Assembly (NCBI RefSeq): GCF_001952935.1
Contig: NZ_CP018319.1
Location: 1,043,501-1,107,500, forward strand
Length of the DNA stretch: 64,000 nt
DNA from: Pseudomonas frederiksbergensis
GTDB lineage: Bacteria; Pseudomonadota; Gammaproteobacteria; Pseudomonadales; Pseudomonadaceae
Reading direction: 5' to 3'
Both the position numbers and the translations under genes were made by a program. The notes below the pieces were generated by a model. That model was not told the origin of the DNA, did not search any database, and saw nothing but the letters and a program-made list of their open reading frames with translations. Below are positions 36,044 to 46,225 of this stretch, piece by piece (within the stretch, counting starts at the first letter, position 1; each line of letters starts with the position of its first letter).

Positions 36044-36048
36044 TTGAT

Positions 36049-36716
36049 GATCGTTCCCACGCTCCGCGTGGGAATGCAGCCCGGGATGCTCCGCGTCCCT
36101 TCCAGAGCCGAACGCAGAGCGTCCGTTGAGGCATTCCCACGCAGAGCGTGGGAACGATCTGTGGACTCAATACCCGACTGTGAACCGCCGCCGAGAATGC
36201 CTCGGCGCTTCCACTTCATCGATCATCGCCATCTGATCGTTCCCACGCTCCGCGTGGGAATGCAGCCCGGGACGCTCCGCGTCCCTTCCAAAGCCGAACG
36301 CGGAGCGTCCGTTGAGGCATTCCACGCAGAGCGTGGGAACGATCTGTGGACTCAATACCCGACTGTGAACCGCCGCCGAGAATGCTTCGGCGCTTCCACT
36401 TCATCGATCATCGCCATCTGATCGTTCCCACGCTCCGCGTGGGAATGCAGCCCGGGACGCTCCGCGTCCCTTCCAGAACCGAACGCAGAGCGTCCGTTGA
36501 GGCATTTTCCACGCAGAGCGTGGGAACGATCTGTGAACTCAATACCCGACTGTGAACCGCCGCCGAGAATGCTTCGGCGCTTCCACTTCATCGATCATCG
36601 CCATGATCGTTCCCACGCTCCGCGTGGGAATGCAGCCCGGGACGCTCCGCGGCCCTTCCAGAGCCGAACGCAGAGCGTCCGTTGAGGCATTTTCCACGCA
36701 GAGCGTGGGAACGATC
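36049..36716. repeat. Tandem array: four GATCGTTCCCACGCTC elements with three conserved spacers
   Basis: Element starts are at 36049, 36235, 36420 and 36605, so the period is 185-186 bp. The ~110-bp palindromic elements are separated by near-identical ~75-bp spacers containing 'CGCCGCCGAGAATGC'. The last copy lacks a spacer. It fills almost the whole gap between the LysR and MBL genes. Copies differ by a few substitutions and single-base indels. Confidence 0.92.
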
Positions 36717-36737
36717 TGTGCCTGTGAGTGAATCGGG

Positions 36738-37619
36738 TTACCACTTCATCTCGCCCTTGGCGACTTTCGCGCTCAGTTCAAGCGAGCTTTCTTCACCCAG
36801 CGTCGGGTAGCGTTTTTTCATCGCGGCGATTAGTGCAGCAGCGTCTTTGGCCTTGGCGGTTTCTTCGTCGAAGGCCTTGATGTAATCGGCGGTGAACTGC
36901 ACGGCAGCCAGCGAACGGGCGCTCTCACCGAGGTAATGACCCGGCACGATGGTTATCGGTTTCAGGGTTTCGATGGCGTGCAGCGTGGTCAGCCAATCGG
37001 CGTGGGACTGCGGTGTCTGGGTGTCGGCCATCCACACGTGGATGTTTTGCGCGACGACGACACCACCGACCACAGCCTTGATCGACGGAATCCACACGAA
37101 GCTGCGATCCGGCTGCTTGCCGTCCAGCCCCACTACCTGCAACTTCTGCCCTTCGAGCATCAGGCTGTCGCCCTTGAGTACATCCGGCACGATGGTTTTG
37201 GCCGGTACATCGGCGCCCATTTTCGGCCCCCAGAACGCCAGTTTGCTGTCGACGGTTTTCTGGATGTGGTCCACGGTCGGCTGCGAGGCGAGCACTTTGG
37301 CGTTGGGGAATGCGGCAGTCAGGGTGTCGAGGCCGAAGTAGTAATCCGGGTCACCGTGGCTGATGTAGATGGTGGTCAATTGCTTGCCGCTGGCGCGGAT
37401 CTTTTCGACCACTTGCTCGGCCTGGGATTTGCCAAATTGCGCATCCACCAAAATCGCGTCTTTCTCGCCGCTGACCAACACCGAGGTCACCGGGAAAATC
37501 GCCTTGTCGCCCGGGTTGTAGACGTCCAGGGTGAGGGTCGAGGCTGCCGCTGCGTGGGCGGCGAAACCGAGGGTGGCGGTGGCCAGCAAAATACGTTTAA
37601 GCGAGGTGAAGCCGATCAT
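36738..37619 (-). CDS. Periplasmic MBL-fold hydrolase-like protein
   Basis: A 293-residue protein with a Sec signal peptide (hydrophobic ~8-25, 'AAAAS' cleavage region) and a metallo-beta-lactamase fold. The metal motif appears as 'SHGDPDYYFG' (~100-109) in place of canonical HxHxDH, with a later 'VPGHYLG' His (~225). One His is thus replaced by Asp, seen in a subset of the family, so a hydrolase with altered metal binding is possible. The start at 37619 gives a proper signal peptide; the upstream extension does not. It is divergent from the LysR gene at 37734. Confidence 0.82.
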   Translation of the reverse strand: MIGFTSLKRILLATATLGFAAHAAAASTLTLDVYNPGDKAIFPVTSVLVSGEKDAILVDAQFGKSQAEQVVEKIRASGKQLTTIYISHGDPDYYFGLDTLTAAFPNAKVLASQPTVDHIQKTVDSKLAFWGPKMGADVPAKTIVPDVLKGDSLMLEGQKLQVVGLDGKQPDRSFVWIPSIKAVVGGVVVAQNIHVWMADTQTPQSHADWLTTLHAIETLKPITIVPGHYLGESARSLAAVQFTADYIKAFDEETAKAKDAAALIAAMKKRYPTLGEESSLELSAKVAKGEMKW

Positions 37620-37733
37620 CTGTTGCTCCGGTGTCCGAATGCCGTGTTTGGCGATGGGACAGAGCTTAGTTGCATGACTCAGTACAAAAAATGCGATGCT
37701 GGAACATAGTTTGTTTCTGAAAGCGGGCAAATC

Positions 37734-38639
37734 ATGGATCGTCTACAAGCAATGCGGGTGTTCGTCACGGTGGTTGACCTGGGCAGCCAGTCGGCCGCCG
37801 CCGATCACCTGGACCTGTCTCGGCCAGTAGTCTCGCGCTATCTGGCGGAGCTGGAGGATTGGGTCGGCGCACGCCTGATGCACCGCACCACGCGCAAGTT
37901 GAGCCTGACCGCCGCCGGCAGTGAAATCCTGCCTCGATGTCGGCAGATGCTCGATTTGTCCACGGACATGCAAGCCGCCGTCAGCGAACCGGACGAGGCA
38001 CCGCGCGGGATGCTGCGAATCAGTGTCAGCACTTCGTTCGGTCAGGCACAACTAGCGGATGCCATGGCCGCTTACGTCAAACGTTATCCCGGCGTCAGCA
38101 TCGACTTGCAGATGCTCGACCGCACGGTAAACCTGGTGGATGAGCGTATCGATCTGGCCATCCGTACCAGCAATGACCTGGACCCGAACCTGATCGCGCG
38201 ACGGCTGACGGTCTGCCGTTCGGTGATCTGCGCCTCCCCTGCCTATTTGCTCGAACACCCGACACCGCTGCGGGTCGAGGATCTGAGCCAGCACAACTGC
38301 CTGACCCATTCCTACTTCGGCAAAAGCCTCTGGCACTTCGAGGAGGACGGTGAGCAAGTGTCAGTGCCGGTGCAGGGCAACATCAGCGCCAACGAAGCCA
38401 GCACGTTGTTGCGCGCCGCGATGGCCGGCGCCGGGGTGGCGATGCTCCCCAGTTATCAGGCCGGCGTGCATATTCATAGCGGCGAACTGATCCGCCTGCT
38501 GCCCCACGCCGAACCCCGGCAGATGAACGTTTACGCGGTGTATGCCTCACGCAAGCACATGCCGGCGGCGTTGCGCAGCATGCTGGACTTTCTGGTGCTC
38601 AGATTCCCCGAAGAACCGGAGTGGGATATCGGCCTGTAA
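37734..38639 (+). CDS. LysR-family transcriptional regulator
   Basis: A 301-residue LTTR of the CrgA/AaeR-like group. HTH at ~17-60 ('SQSAAADHLDLSRPVVSRYLAELEDWVGARLMHRTTRKL') and substrate domain with 'VNLVDERIDLAIRTSNDLDPNLIARRL'. It is 114 bp from and divergent to the MBL gene, which is its likely target. The ligand is unknown. Confidence 0.88.
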   Translation: MDRLQAMRVFVTVVDLGSQSAAADHLDLSRPVVSRYLAELEDWVGARLMHRTTRKLSLTAAGSEILPRCRQMLDLSTDMQAAVSEPDEAPRGMLRISVSTSFGQAQLADAMAAYVKRYPGVSIDLQMLDRTVNLVDERIDLAIRTSNDLDPNLIARRLTVCRSVICASPAYLLEHPTPLRVEDLSQHNCLTHSYFGKSLWHFEEDGEQVSVPVQGNISANEASTLLRAAMAGAGVAMLPSYQAGVHIHSGELIRLLPHAEPRQMNVYAVYASRKHMPAALRSMLDFLVLRFPEEPEWDIGL

Positions 38640-38652
38640 CCGGATCGAAAAA

Positions 38653-38680
38653 TGTGGGAGCGAGCAGGCTCGCTCCCACA
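38653..38680. repeat. Single REP hairpin
   Basis: TGTGGGAGCGAGC and GCTCGCTCCCACA arms close together just after the LysR stop. Confidence 0.75.
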
Positions 38681-38687
38681 GAGGGTT

Positions 38688-38800
38688 GATCGTTCCCACG
38701 CTCCGCGTGGGAATGCCTCAAGGGACGCTCCGCGTTCCAGCTCTCGAAAGGGACGCGGAGCGTCCCGGGCTGCATTCCCACGCGGAGCGTGGGAACGATC
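38688..38800. repeat. GATCGTTCCCACGCTC palindromic element
   Basis: Same family as 7358-7464 but with the inner halves in the reverse order (GGGACGCT half first after 'GCCTCAA'). Confidence 0.85.
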
Positions 38801-38884
38801 AGGGAGACCGCGTTGCTGGCATCTCACTGGCGCTGACCTATGCTCAAAGTAGTACCGAAGGGTATTCGTTCAGAGGTCAACGCC

Positions 38885-39061
38885 ATGAACATCAAAACAA
38901 GAAGATACCTCGCGATTTTCATCACATGCGCGGCCACGCTCACGCTGTATGGCACCGCGGCCTGGCGCGTCGAGCAGTTGCGACAACAGCCCCGTGAATA
39001 CGCAAGCTGCAACTTCGAACGCTGCATTCCCCACAACGCGACCCTCAACGCGCTCCGGTAA
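38885..39061 (+). CDS. Small membrane or secreted protein of unknown function
   Basis: 58 residues, MNIKTRRYLAIFITCAATLTLYGTAAWRVEQ..., with a basic start and a hydrophobic segment (~8-26), then a polar tail with two Cys ('YASCNFERCIPH'). It could be a single-span membrane protein or a secreted peptide. GAGG lies 9 nt before the ATG at 38885. No family recognised. Confidence 0.6.
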   Translation: MNIKTRRYLAIFITCAATLTLYGTAAWRVEQLRQQPREYASCNFERCIPHNATLNALR

Positions 39062-39084
39062 CGAACACGCTGTGGCGAGGGGGT

Positions 39085-39981
39085 TCAGACCCCGTTGTCC
39101 TGATCGGCCTTCAAGCGGTCGCGAAATGCCTTGGGCGAGATCCCCACTCGACGCCGGAACAGGCGCGTGAAGTTGGTCGGATCAGAGAACCCCAATACGT
39201 CGGACATTTCATAAATGGTCATGCTGGTGTAGGTCAGCAAACGCTTGGCCTCCAGCAACTGACGTTCGTGCATGATCTGCAACGCCGGTTGTCCCGCCAG
39301 CTCACGGCAGGTGCCGTTGAGGTGGGACACGGAAATCCCCAGCCGATGCGCCAGGTCCTCGACCTTGACGTGCTGGCGATAGGTCTCTTCCACCAGTTGG
39401 ATAAAACCGTTGAGGTATTCCCGGGCACGCTGCGGACGCTGGCTGGCGTTGCGGCGGGAAATCACTTGGCGGCTGACCCACACCATGATCACGCTGACCA
39501 GCGAATGCATGAGCATTTCGCGAGCCGGCTGGTGGCCGGTGTATTCGTCTTGCAGCGCTGAAAACAGGCTGTTGAGGTATTCGCCTTGCTCGCCCGCCGG
39601 ATAGCTTTCGGCCTGGGCCAGTGCGTTCACCGAGTTACCCAATTGCGCCTGAAGATGAGCAACCAGCGGCGCGGCAAGGGTCACGACAAACCCTTCGACG
39701 TCCTCGGAAAACCGATAGCCATGCACCGATAACGGCGGCAAAACCAGGATCGCCGGTTCGGTCAGTTGCGTACGTTTGCCTTCGATTTCAAGCTCTGCCT
39801 GACCTTTGAATACGAAGAGCAACTGGCACAAGTCGGCATGACGATGGGGTTTTATTTCCCATTGGTGTTCGCGGCTGCGTTTGGAAATGGTTTCACAGTG
39901 CAGCAAGTCCGGGGTCGGCCAATCCAGGCTTTCACCGTAGAGCTTGAACACTGGAATCGAAGGTAGGTCAGGCTTGTTCAT
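39085..39981 (-). CDS. pobR: AraC-family activator of 4-hydroxybenzoate catabolism
   Basis: A 298-residue regulator: N-terminal cupin (~20-110, 'PHRHADLCQLLFVFKG', 'LPPLSVHGYRF') and C-terminal AraC double HTH (~195-290, 'VKVEDLAHRLGISVSHLN', 'GFSDPTNFTRLFRRRVGISP'). It is divergent from pobA with a 178-bp gap, the standard pobR-pobA layout in Pseudomonas. It would activate pobA in response to 4-hydroxybenzoate. The start at 39981 is chosen because it begins the conserved 'MNKPDLPSIPVFKLYGE'. Confidence 0.87.
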   Translation of the reverse strand: MNKPDLPSIPVFKLYGESLDWPTPDLLHCETISKRSREHQWEIKPHRHADLCQLLFVFKGQAELEIEGKRTQLTEPAILVLPPLSVHGYRFSEDVEGFVVTLAAPLVAHLQAQLGNSVNALAQAESYPAGEQGEYLNSLFSALQDEYTGHQPAREMLMHSLVSVIMVWVSRQVISRRNASQRPQRAREYLNGFIQLVEETYRQHVKVEDLAHRLGISVSHLNGTCRELAGQPALQIMHERQLLEAKRLLTYTSMTIYEMSDVLGFSDPTNFTRLFRRRVGISPKAFRDRLKADQDNGV

Positions 39982-40138
39982 CACTTCAATCCAGGCCTCA
40001 GGGTAGACGGGCGATAATCGCACCGATTGGCAGAATGTACAGGTATCGGCTCAGTTTTCCCCTTCAATTGACAGACCCGCGAGAGAAAAATGCAAGCACT
40101 CGATCCATAAAAATAATTCACCGGCCTTGGTCGCGTGA

Positions 40139-41353
<1,215 letters not shown>

Positions 41354-41434
41354 CCTGCTACCGATTTACACTGGCGAGCATCCCCGCTCGCCTTGCTCCT
41401 TGCGGGTCAATCACCGTCCGCAGGTTCCAAACCC

Positions 41435-42952
41435 GTGACCAATCTCAACCAGCCTGAAACGCCCAAACCGGCCATTCGCAGCGTGTTGATCGCCCTGATG
41501 CTGGCCATCTTTCTGGGCGCGCTGGACCAGACCATCGTCGCCGTTTCCATGCCGGCCATTTCCGCACAATTCAAGGACGTCAGCCTGCTGGCCTGGGTGA
41601 TTTCCGGCTACATGGTGGCGATGACGGTGGCCGTGCCGATCTACGGCAAACTGGGCGATCTGTACGGTCGCCGCACGTTGATGCTGTTTGGCATGGGGTT
41701 GTTCACGGTCGCTTCGTTTTTCTGCGGCATGGCCCAGAGCATGGAGCAGCTGGTACTGGCGCGGATCGTTCAAGGCATCGGTGCTGGCGGGATGATTTCG
41801 GTCAGCCAGGCGATCATTGGCGACATCGTGCCGCCCCGGGAGCGCGGCCGCTATCAAGGCTATTTCAGCAGCATGTACGCCGTGGCCAGCGTGGCCGGCC
41901 CGGTACTCGGCGGTTACATGACCGAGTACTTGTCATGGCGCTGGGTGTTCTTGATCAACCTGCCGCTGGGCCTTGGTGCCTGGCTGGTGGCCAATCGCAC
42001 TTTGGTGGGTTTGCCAGTGCCGCAGCGCAAACCGATCATCGATTACTTCGGTACGGTGCTGATGATCATCGGCTTGACCGCCTTGTTGCTGGGCATCACC
42101 CAGGTCGGCCAAGGCCATTCGTGGCGCAGCGCCGAAGTGCTGGGCCTGCTCGGTTGTGCGGTGTGGGTACTGGCGCTGTTCGTCTGGCATGAACGCCGGG
42201 CGCGGGAGCCGCTGTTGCCCATGCATTTGTTCGCCAACCGCAATGCGATCCTGTGCTGGTGCACGATCTTCTTCACCAGTTTCCAGGCGATCTCGCTGAT
42301 TGTGTTGATGCCGCTGCGCTTCCAGAGCGTGACCGGCGCCGGGGCCGACAGCGCCGCACTGCACCTGTTGCCGCTGGCGATGGGTTTGCCGATTGGCGCG
42401 TATTTCGCCGGCCGCCGAACCTCGGTGACCGGGCGCTACAAGCCCATGATCCTGACCGGCGCCCTGCTCATGCCGCTCTCGATTCTCGGTATGGCATTCA
42501 GCCCTCCCCAGGCATTTGTGCTCAGTAGTCTGTTCATGTTGCTCAGCGGGATCGCTAGCGGCATGCAGTTCCCGACGTCGCTGGTCGGTACGCAGAACGC
42601 GGTGCAACAGCCGGATATCGGTGTCGCTACCAGCACCACCAACCTGTTCCGCTCACTGGGCGGTGCGGTGGGTGTGGCGTTGATGTCGGCACTGCTGCTG
42701 GCGTTGTTGCAGGACTCAAGTTTCGCCCACCTGGCCGGTTCTTCGATGATTGCCGAGGGCAGTTCGGGGAACGTCTTGCTCGATGGTTTGAACGCCGCGC
42801 CGGGGGATGCGCAGAACGCCTTGCGTGCTGAGCTGTTGCTGACGTTCCGGCATTTGCTGATGGTCAGTGCGGCAGTGTCGCTGCTGGGGCTGGCGGCGGC
42901 GGTTGCCATGCCGAACATGCTATTGCGGGGGCGCGAAGATAAAGTCCGATAA
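41435..42952 (+). CDS. DHA2-family MFS drug exporter (14 TM)
   Basis: About 505 residues with 14 predicted TM segments. 'GALDQTIVAVSMPAI' (motif D1), 'WVISGYMVAMTVAVPIYGKLGDLYGRR' (motif A) and 'GPVLGGYMTEYLSWRWVFLINLP' (motif C) place it with EmrB/QacA proton-driven multidrug pumps. The start is uncertain: the GTG at 41435 gives 'VTNLNQPETPKP', and a TTG at 41393 would add 14 residues; neither has a strong site. Location after pobA could mean aromatic-acid export, but that is a guess. Confidence 0.85.
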   Translation: MTNLNQPETPKPAIRSVLIALMLAIFLGALDQTIVAVSMPAISAQFKDVSLLAWVISGYMVAMTVAVPIYGKLGDLYGRRTLMLFGMGLFTVASFFCGMAQSMEQLVLARIVQGIGAGGMISVSQAIIGDIVPPRERGRYQGYFSSMYAVASVAGPVLGGYMTEYLSWRWVFLINLPLGLGAWLVANRTLVGLPVPQRKPIIDYFGTVLMIIGLTALLLGITQVGQGHSWRSAEVLGLLGCAVWVLALFVWHERRAREPLLPMHLFANRNAILCWCTIFFTSFQAISLIVLMPLRFQSVTGAGADSAALHLLPLAMGLPIGAYFAGRRTSVTGRYKPMILTGALLMPLSILGMAFSPPQAFVLSSLFMLLSGIASGMQFPTSLVGTQNAVQQPDIGVATSTTNLFRSLGGAVGVALMSALLLALLQDSSFAHLAGSSMIAEGSSGNVLLDGLNAAPGDAQNALRAELLLTFRHLLMVSAAVSLLGLAAAVAMPNMLLRGREDKVR

Positions 42953-42963
42953 CCCCGCCGACT

Positions 42964-43070
42964 GATCGTTCCCACGCTCTGCGTGGGAATGCAGCCAGGG
43001 ACGCTCTGCGTCCCAAGAGCGGACGCAGAGCGTCCATTGAGGCATTCCCACGCAGAGCGTGGGAACGATC
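42964..43070. repeat. GATCGTTCCCACGCTC palindromic element
   Basis: Same family as 7358-7464, lying between convergent genes. Confidence 0.85.
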
Positions 43071-43074
43071 ATGT

Positions 43075-43923
43075 TCAAGGGCTGTAATACCCGACAGCCA
43101 CCAGAAAATGCCCGACCTTTTTCAGGTAGGCATGCTTGTCCTCGACCTTGCCGGTCACCGGGTTTTTCCAGCGGTATTCGTATTCGCCGTTGTCCTGCCT
43201 GGCCATCAGCGCCAGGATCGGCTCCCCAACCGGCTTGCCTTCCGGGTCCTTGATCTTGCTGAAATCGGTGTTGATCAACCGCAGGTTGGTGCCATGGCCG
43301 ACATAACGCTGGTTATCCAGGTCGACGACGAAGACGTACAGGTCATCCTGCAAGTAACCGCCCTTTAGGGAATTGATGGCCGTGAGCGTGCCCTTCTCGT
43401 CCTTGGCCAGATCGGCCGCCGCTTTGTTCAGCAACGCCATTGCCTGTTCCGCTGAGGCCCGTGGCAAGTAGTAACCGACCGCCAAGATCCGCTGACCGAC
43501 GCGCTGGTAGAACACATGCTTGCGTTCGACCTTGCCGTCGGACCAGTTCTGCCAGCGGTATTCGGCCTGCTGGATGCCATTGCCTTCCGGCACTTTCAAG
43601 GCGTCTTTGAAGGCCTTCTGCAATTCCGGCCCGAGCACATCGGACACATCACGGCCAATCAACGCCGAAGAAGGTCCACCGCTGGCAAGCATCACGCCTT
43701 TGGTGTCGACCACGAACACGTAACGACCCTTGTCGACAAACTCGCCCTGACGGCTGAACGCAGCGAAGGCTTTGTCGCCATGGTCGTGGTAGTACGCCAG
43801 GGCTTTTTCCAGCAAGGCTTTGGCAGCCTGGCTGTCGTCCTGTTCCGTGCCGGCGGCTTGAACCTGGCCCAGGCACAGCAAAAGCATCACGCCCAGCAAG
43901 GACAACCTATGCAAGAAACCCAT
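43075..43923 (-). CDS. Periplasmic cache-domain protein (two single-cache domains)
   Basis: A 282-residue protein with a signal peptide (MGFLHRLSLLGVMLLLCLGQVQA) and two homologous cache repeats: residues ~30-150 ('GRYVFVVDTKGVMLASGG', 'HVFYQRVGQRILAVGYYLP') and ~160-282 ('DLYVFVVDLDNQRYVGHG', 'HAYLKKVGHFLVAVGYYSP'). There is no transmembrane or signalling domain, so it is a free periplasmic small-ligand sensor or binding protein that may act with a separate partner. The target is unknown. Confidence 0.85.
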   Translation of the reverse strand: MGFLHRLSLLGVMLLLCLGQVQAAGTEQDDSQAAKALLEKALAYYHDHGDKAFAAFSRQGEFVDKGRYVFVVDTKGVMLASGGPSSALIGRDVSDVLGPELQKAFKDALKVPEGNGIQQAEYRWQNWSDGKVERKHVFYQRVGQRILAVGYYLPRASAEQAMALLNKAAADLAKDEKGTLTAINSLKGGYLQDDLYVFVVDLDNQRYVGHGTNLRLINTDFSKIKDPEGKPVGEPILALMARQDNGEYEYRWKNPVTGKVEDKHAYLKKVGHFLVAVGYYSP

Positions 43924-44012
43924 TGCGCATCCCTCGTTCTTGTTGGTGTTTCAAGAGCGTAGACGGCTTGGGGATATGTACGAATATTCAGGAAACAGTG
44001 GCGAAGGGCTTT

Positions 44013-44144
44013 TGTGGCGAGGGAGCTTGCTCCCGCTCGGCTGCGAAGCAGTCGCAAATCGGGCACCGCGGATTATCTGAAGGACCGCAGCGAAGGGATT
44101 TGGGGCGGCTTCGCCACCCAACGGGAGCAAGCTCCCTCGCCACA
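44013..44144. repeat. REP pair (TGTGGCGAGGGAGCTTGCTCCC family)
   Basis: Inverted copies with an ~80-nt centre between two minus-strand genes. Confidence 0.82.
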
Positions 44145-44180
44145 AAGAGCACACCTCGCCACGGGTGTTCAGCATCCGGA

Positions 44181-45047
44181 CTATTGCCCCCGGGCGCGCA
44201 GCTGTTGCTGCAGATTCTGGATCTGCGCCTGAAGGGAGTTGATGGTGCGGGTGACCTGGCTACGGAAAGCGTCGAATTCGGCAGTATTGCTTCCGCCGGC
44301 CGGGCGATTGTCCTGTTGGCTTTTGAGGATAATGACTTCCTGCTCCAGGCGCTCGATGGCGGCGCTCGGGTTGCCTTGTTTCTTCAGGGCAACGATGTCC
44401 GAGCCAAGGCTTTTAAGTTGCGCGTCGAATTTGTCGGTGTCCGCCGGGTTGGCTTTCAGCACGGCGACATCGCTATTCAAGACCTTGACCTGCGCCTGCA
44501 ATTGAATAGTGGCGGTCTGTTGTTCAGTGCCTTGCTCGGTTATCTGCGCCAGGCGCTTATCCAGTTCGGTGGTCTGTGCACTCATCTGCGCCAGACGCTT
44601 GTCCAGCTCCGAAGCCTGGCCGACAACGCCCTGCTGCTGTTTGCCTTGATCCTGGAGCTTGCTTTCCAGCTGCTTGATTTGCAGCTTCAAGGCTTCGCTG
44701 TCGCTGGTGACGTTGGTCTGACTGGCGACAACCTTGCCGGAAATGTCCTGCAAGCGCCCCGCCGCGTCCTCGCTGATACGCGCGAAACTTTCCTGGGTCG
44801 CCACTAATTGCTGTTCCATCAGCGAGAGCTGCTGAAAGCTCCACCAGGCCAGGCCTGCAAACGCAAAGAACAAGGCGCCGACCAGCGCCCACAGCGGGCC
44901 GGTGCTCGGGCTTTTGACTTTGACCACTGGCGTAGTACGCGAATGCACGGAGGTACGAGCGGTGGTCGGAAAATCATCGTCGTCGAGGCTGTCGGCACGC
45001 AGGCTCGGTACATCGAAGTCGTCGTTGGCATCGTTACGCATGGACAT
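44181..45047 (-). CDS. Single-span membrane coiled-coil protein
   Basis: A 288-residue protein: a cytoplasmic acidic N-terminus ('DDFDVPSLRADSLDDDDFP'), one TM segment (~52-72, 'GPLWALVGALFFAFAGLAWW'), then a long Gln/Leu-rich heptad coiled coil (~75-215) with near-repeats 'ASELDKRLAQMSAQTTELDKRLAQ', and a second coiled coil at the C-terminus. Such proteins are often mislabelled ATPase. I see no Walker motif. AAAGG lies 8 nt before the ATG at 45047. Function unknown. Confidence 0.75.
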   Translation of the reverse strand: MSMRNDANDDFDVPSLRADSLDDDDFPTTARTSVHSRTTPVVKVKSPSTGPLWALVGALFFAFAGLAWWSFQQLSLMEQQLVATQESFARISEDAAGRLQDISGKVVASQTNVTSDSEALKLQIKQLESKLQDQGKQQQGVVGQASELDKRLAQMSAQTTELDKRLAQITEQGTEQQTATIQLQAQVKVLNSDVAVLKANPADTDKFDAQLKSLGSDIVALKKQGNPSAAIERLEQEVIILKSQQDNRPAGGSNTAEFDAFRSQVTRTINSLQAQIQNLQQQLRARGQ

Positions 45048-45166
45048 TGAGTCAACCTTTGTGGAACGCGGTGATGGCTTGATGCGGCGCAGTATAACCC
45101 CCCACGGCCGCATCGATTGACCGTCAACCCCGAACTCGGTTCAGTGTTGCCGCGCCAACCCGGGCG

Positions 45167-46158
45167 TCAGCGGATGTCCTGGGCCTTCCACCAGCCGCAG
45201 AATTCATCGAGGGCGGTCCAGAGACTGACTTTGGGATCGTAGTCCAGATAATGCCGGGCGCGGCTGATGTCCAGGGTGAAATTTTTGTTCATCACCTGCA
45301 TGCCCAGGCGCGACAGGGTCGGTTCGGGGCGGCCCGGCCACAACTTGCACACGCCCTCGTTGAGCGCTGCGACGGTGTAGGCCAAACCGTAGGAACGGTA
45401 GCGCGTGACCTGTGGGACATCCATCTTGCGCATCACGTAATTGACCACGTCCCACAACGGCACCGGCGTGCCGTTGCTGATGTTGTAGGCCTTGCCCAAC
45501 GCCGAACCGCTGGCCAGCAAACTGCTGAGCAACGCTTCATTGAGGTTTTGCACGCTGGTGAAATCAACCTTGTTCAGGCCGTTGCCGATGATCGCGAGCC
45601 GTCCTTTACGCTGCATTTTCAGTAGCCGCGGAAAGATGCTCATGTCACCAGCCCCGGTCACGAATCGCGGGCGCAAGGCCAGGGTTTCGAGGCCGAACTC
45701 CTGAGCGCCGAAAACCTTTTGCTCGGCCAGGTATTTGGTCGCGGCGTAGGGATGCTTGAAACGCTTGGGTACCTGTTCTTCAGTCAGCCCCAAGTGATCA
45801 CGGCCATCGAAGTAGATCGACGGCGAGGACAAGTGCACCAGTCGCCGAACCCGCTGTTTCAGACAGGCCTCGACCACGTTTTCGGTAACCTGCACGTTAC
45901 CCTGATGAAAGTCCTGATAACGCCCCATAAACCGACCGCACCGGCGCAATGCACCACGGCTTCGACGTCTGAGCACAGATCGCGTACCAGTTCCGGGTCG
46001 CCCAAGTCGCCCTGGATGAACTCGGCGCCACGGCGCACCAGATGCTCCACACTTTCGGCCCGGCGACCGTTGACCCGCACGTCCAGGCCCTGCTCCAGGG
46101 CAAAACGCGCAAAGCGCCCGCCGATGAAGCCGCTTGCGCCGGTAACCAGAATCTTCAT
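45167..46158 (-). pseudogene. NAD-dependent epimerase/dehydratase (extended SDR), broken by a -1 frameshift
   Basis: The N-terminal half starts at the ATG at 46158 with the Rossmann motif 'VTGASGFIGG' and reads to 'HCAGAVGLWG'. The remainder, from 'RYQDFHQGNVQVTENVV' through catalytic 'YAATK' to 'FCGWWKAQDIR' at 45167, is in the next frame. The two join cleanly if one base is added to the four-C run at 45923-45926 (GGGG on the coding strand should be GGGGG). The combined protein would be about 331 residues, a normal length with intact Tyr-Lys active site. It is either a genuine recent mutation or slippage, or a sequencing error in a homopolymer. Confidence 0.8.
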
Positions 46159-46225
46159 GAATTGCTCCGAATATTTCGTTTTGCGTTTTGCATATGCGTA
46201 AGGCGTGAGGTCTTGACGCTGGCCG

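Noticed and set aside
36049..36716. CRISPR array
   Set aside because: The repeated units are ~110-bp palindromes and the 'spacers' are nearly identical to each other, the opposite of CRISPR. No cas gene is present.
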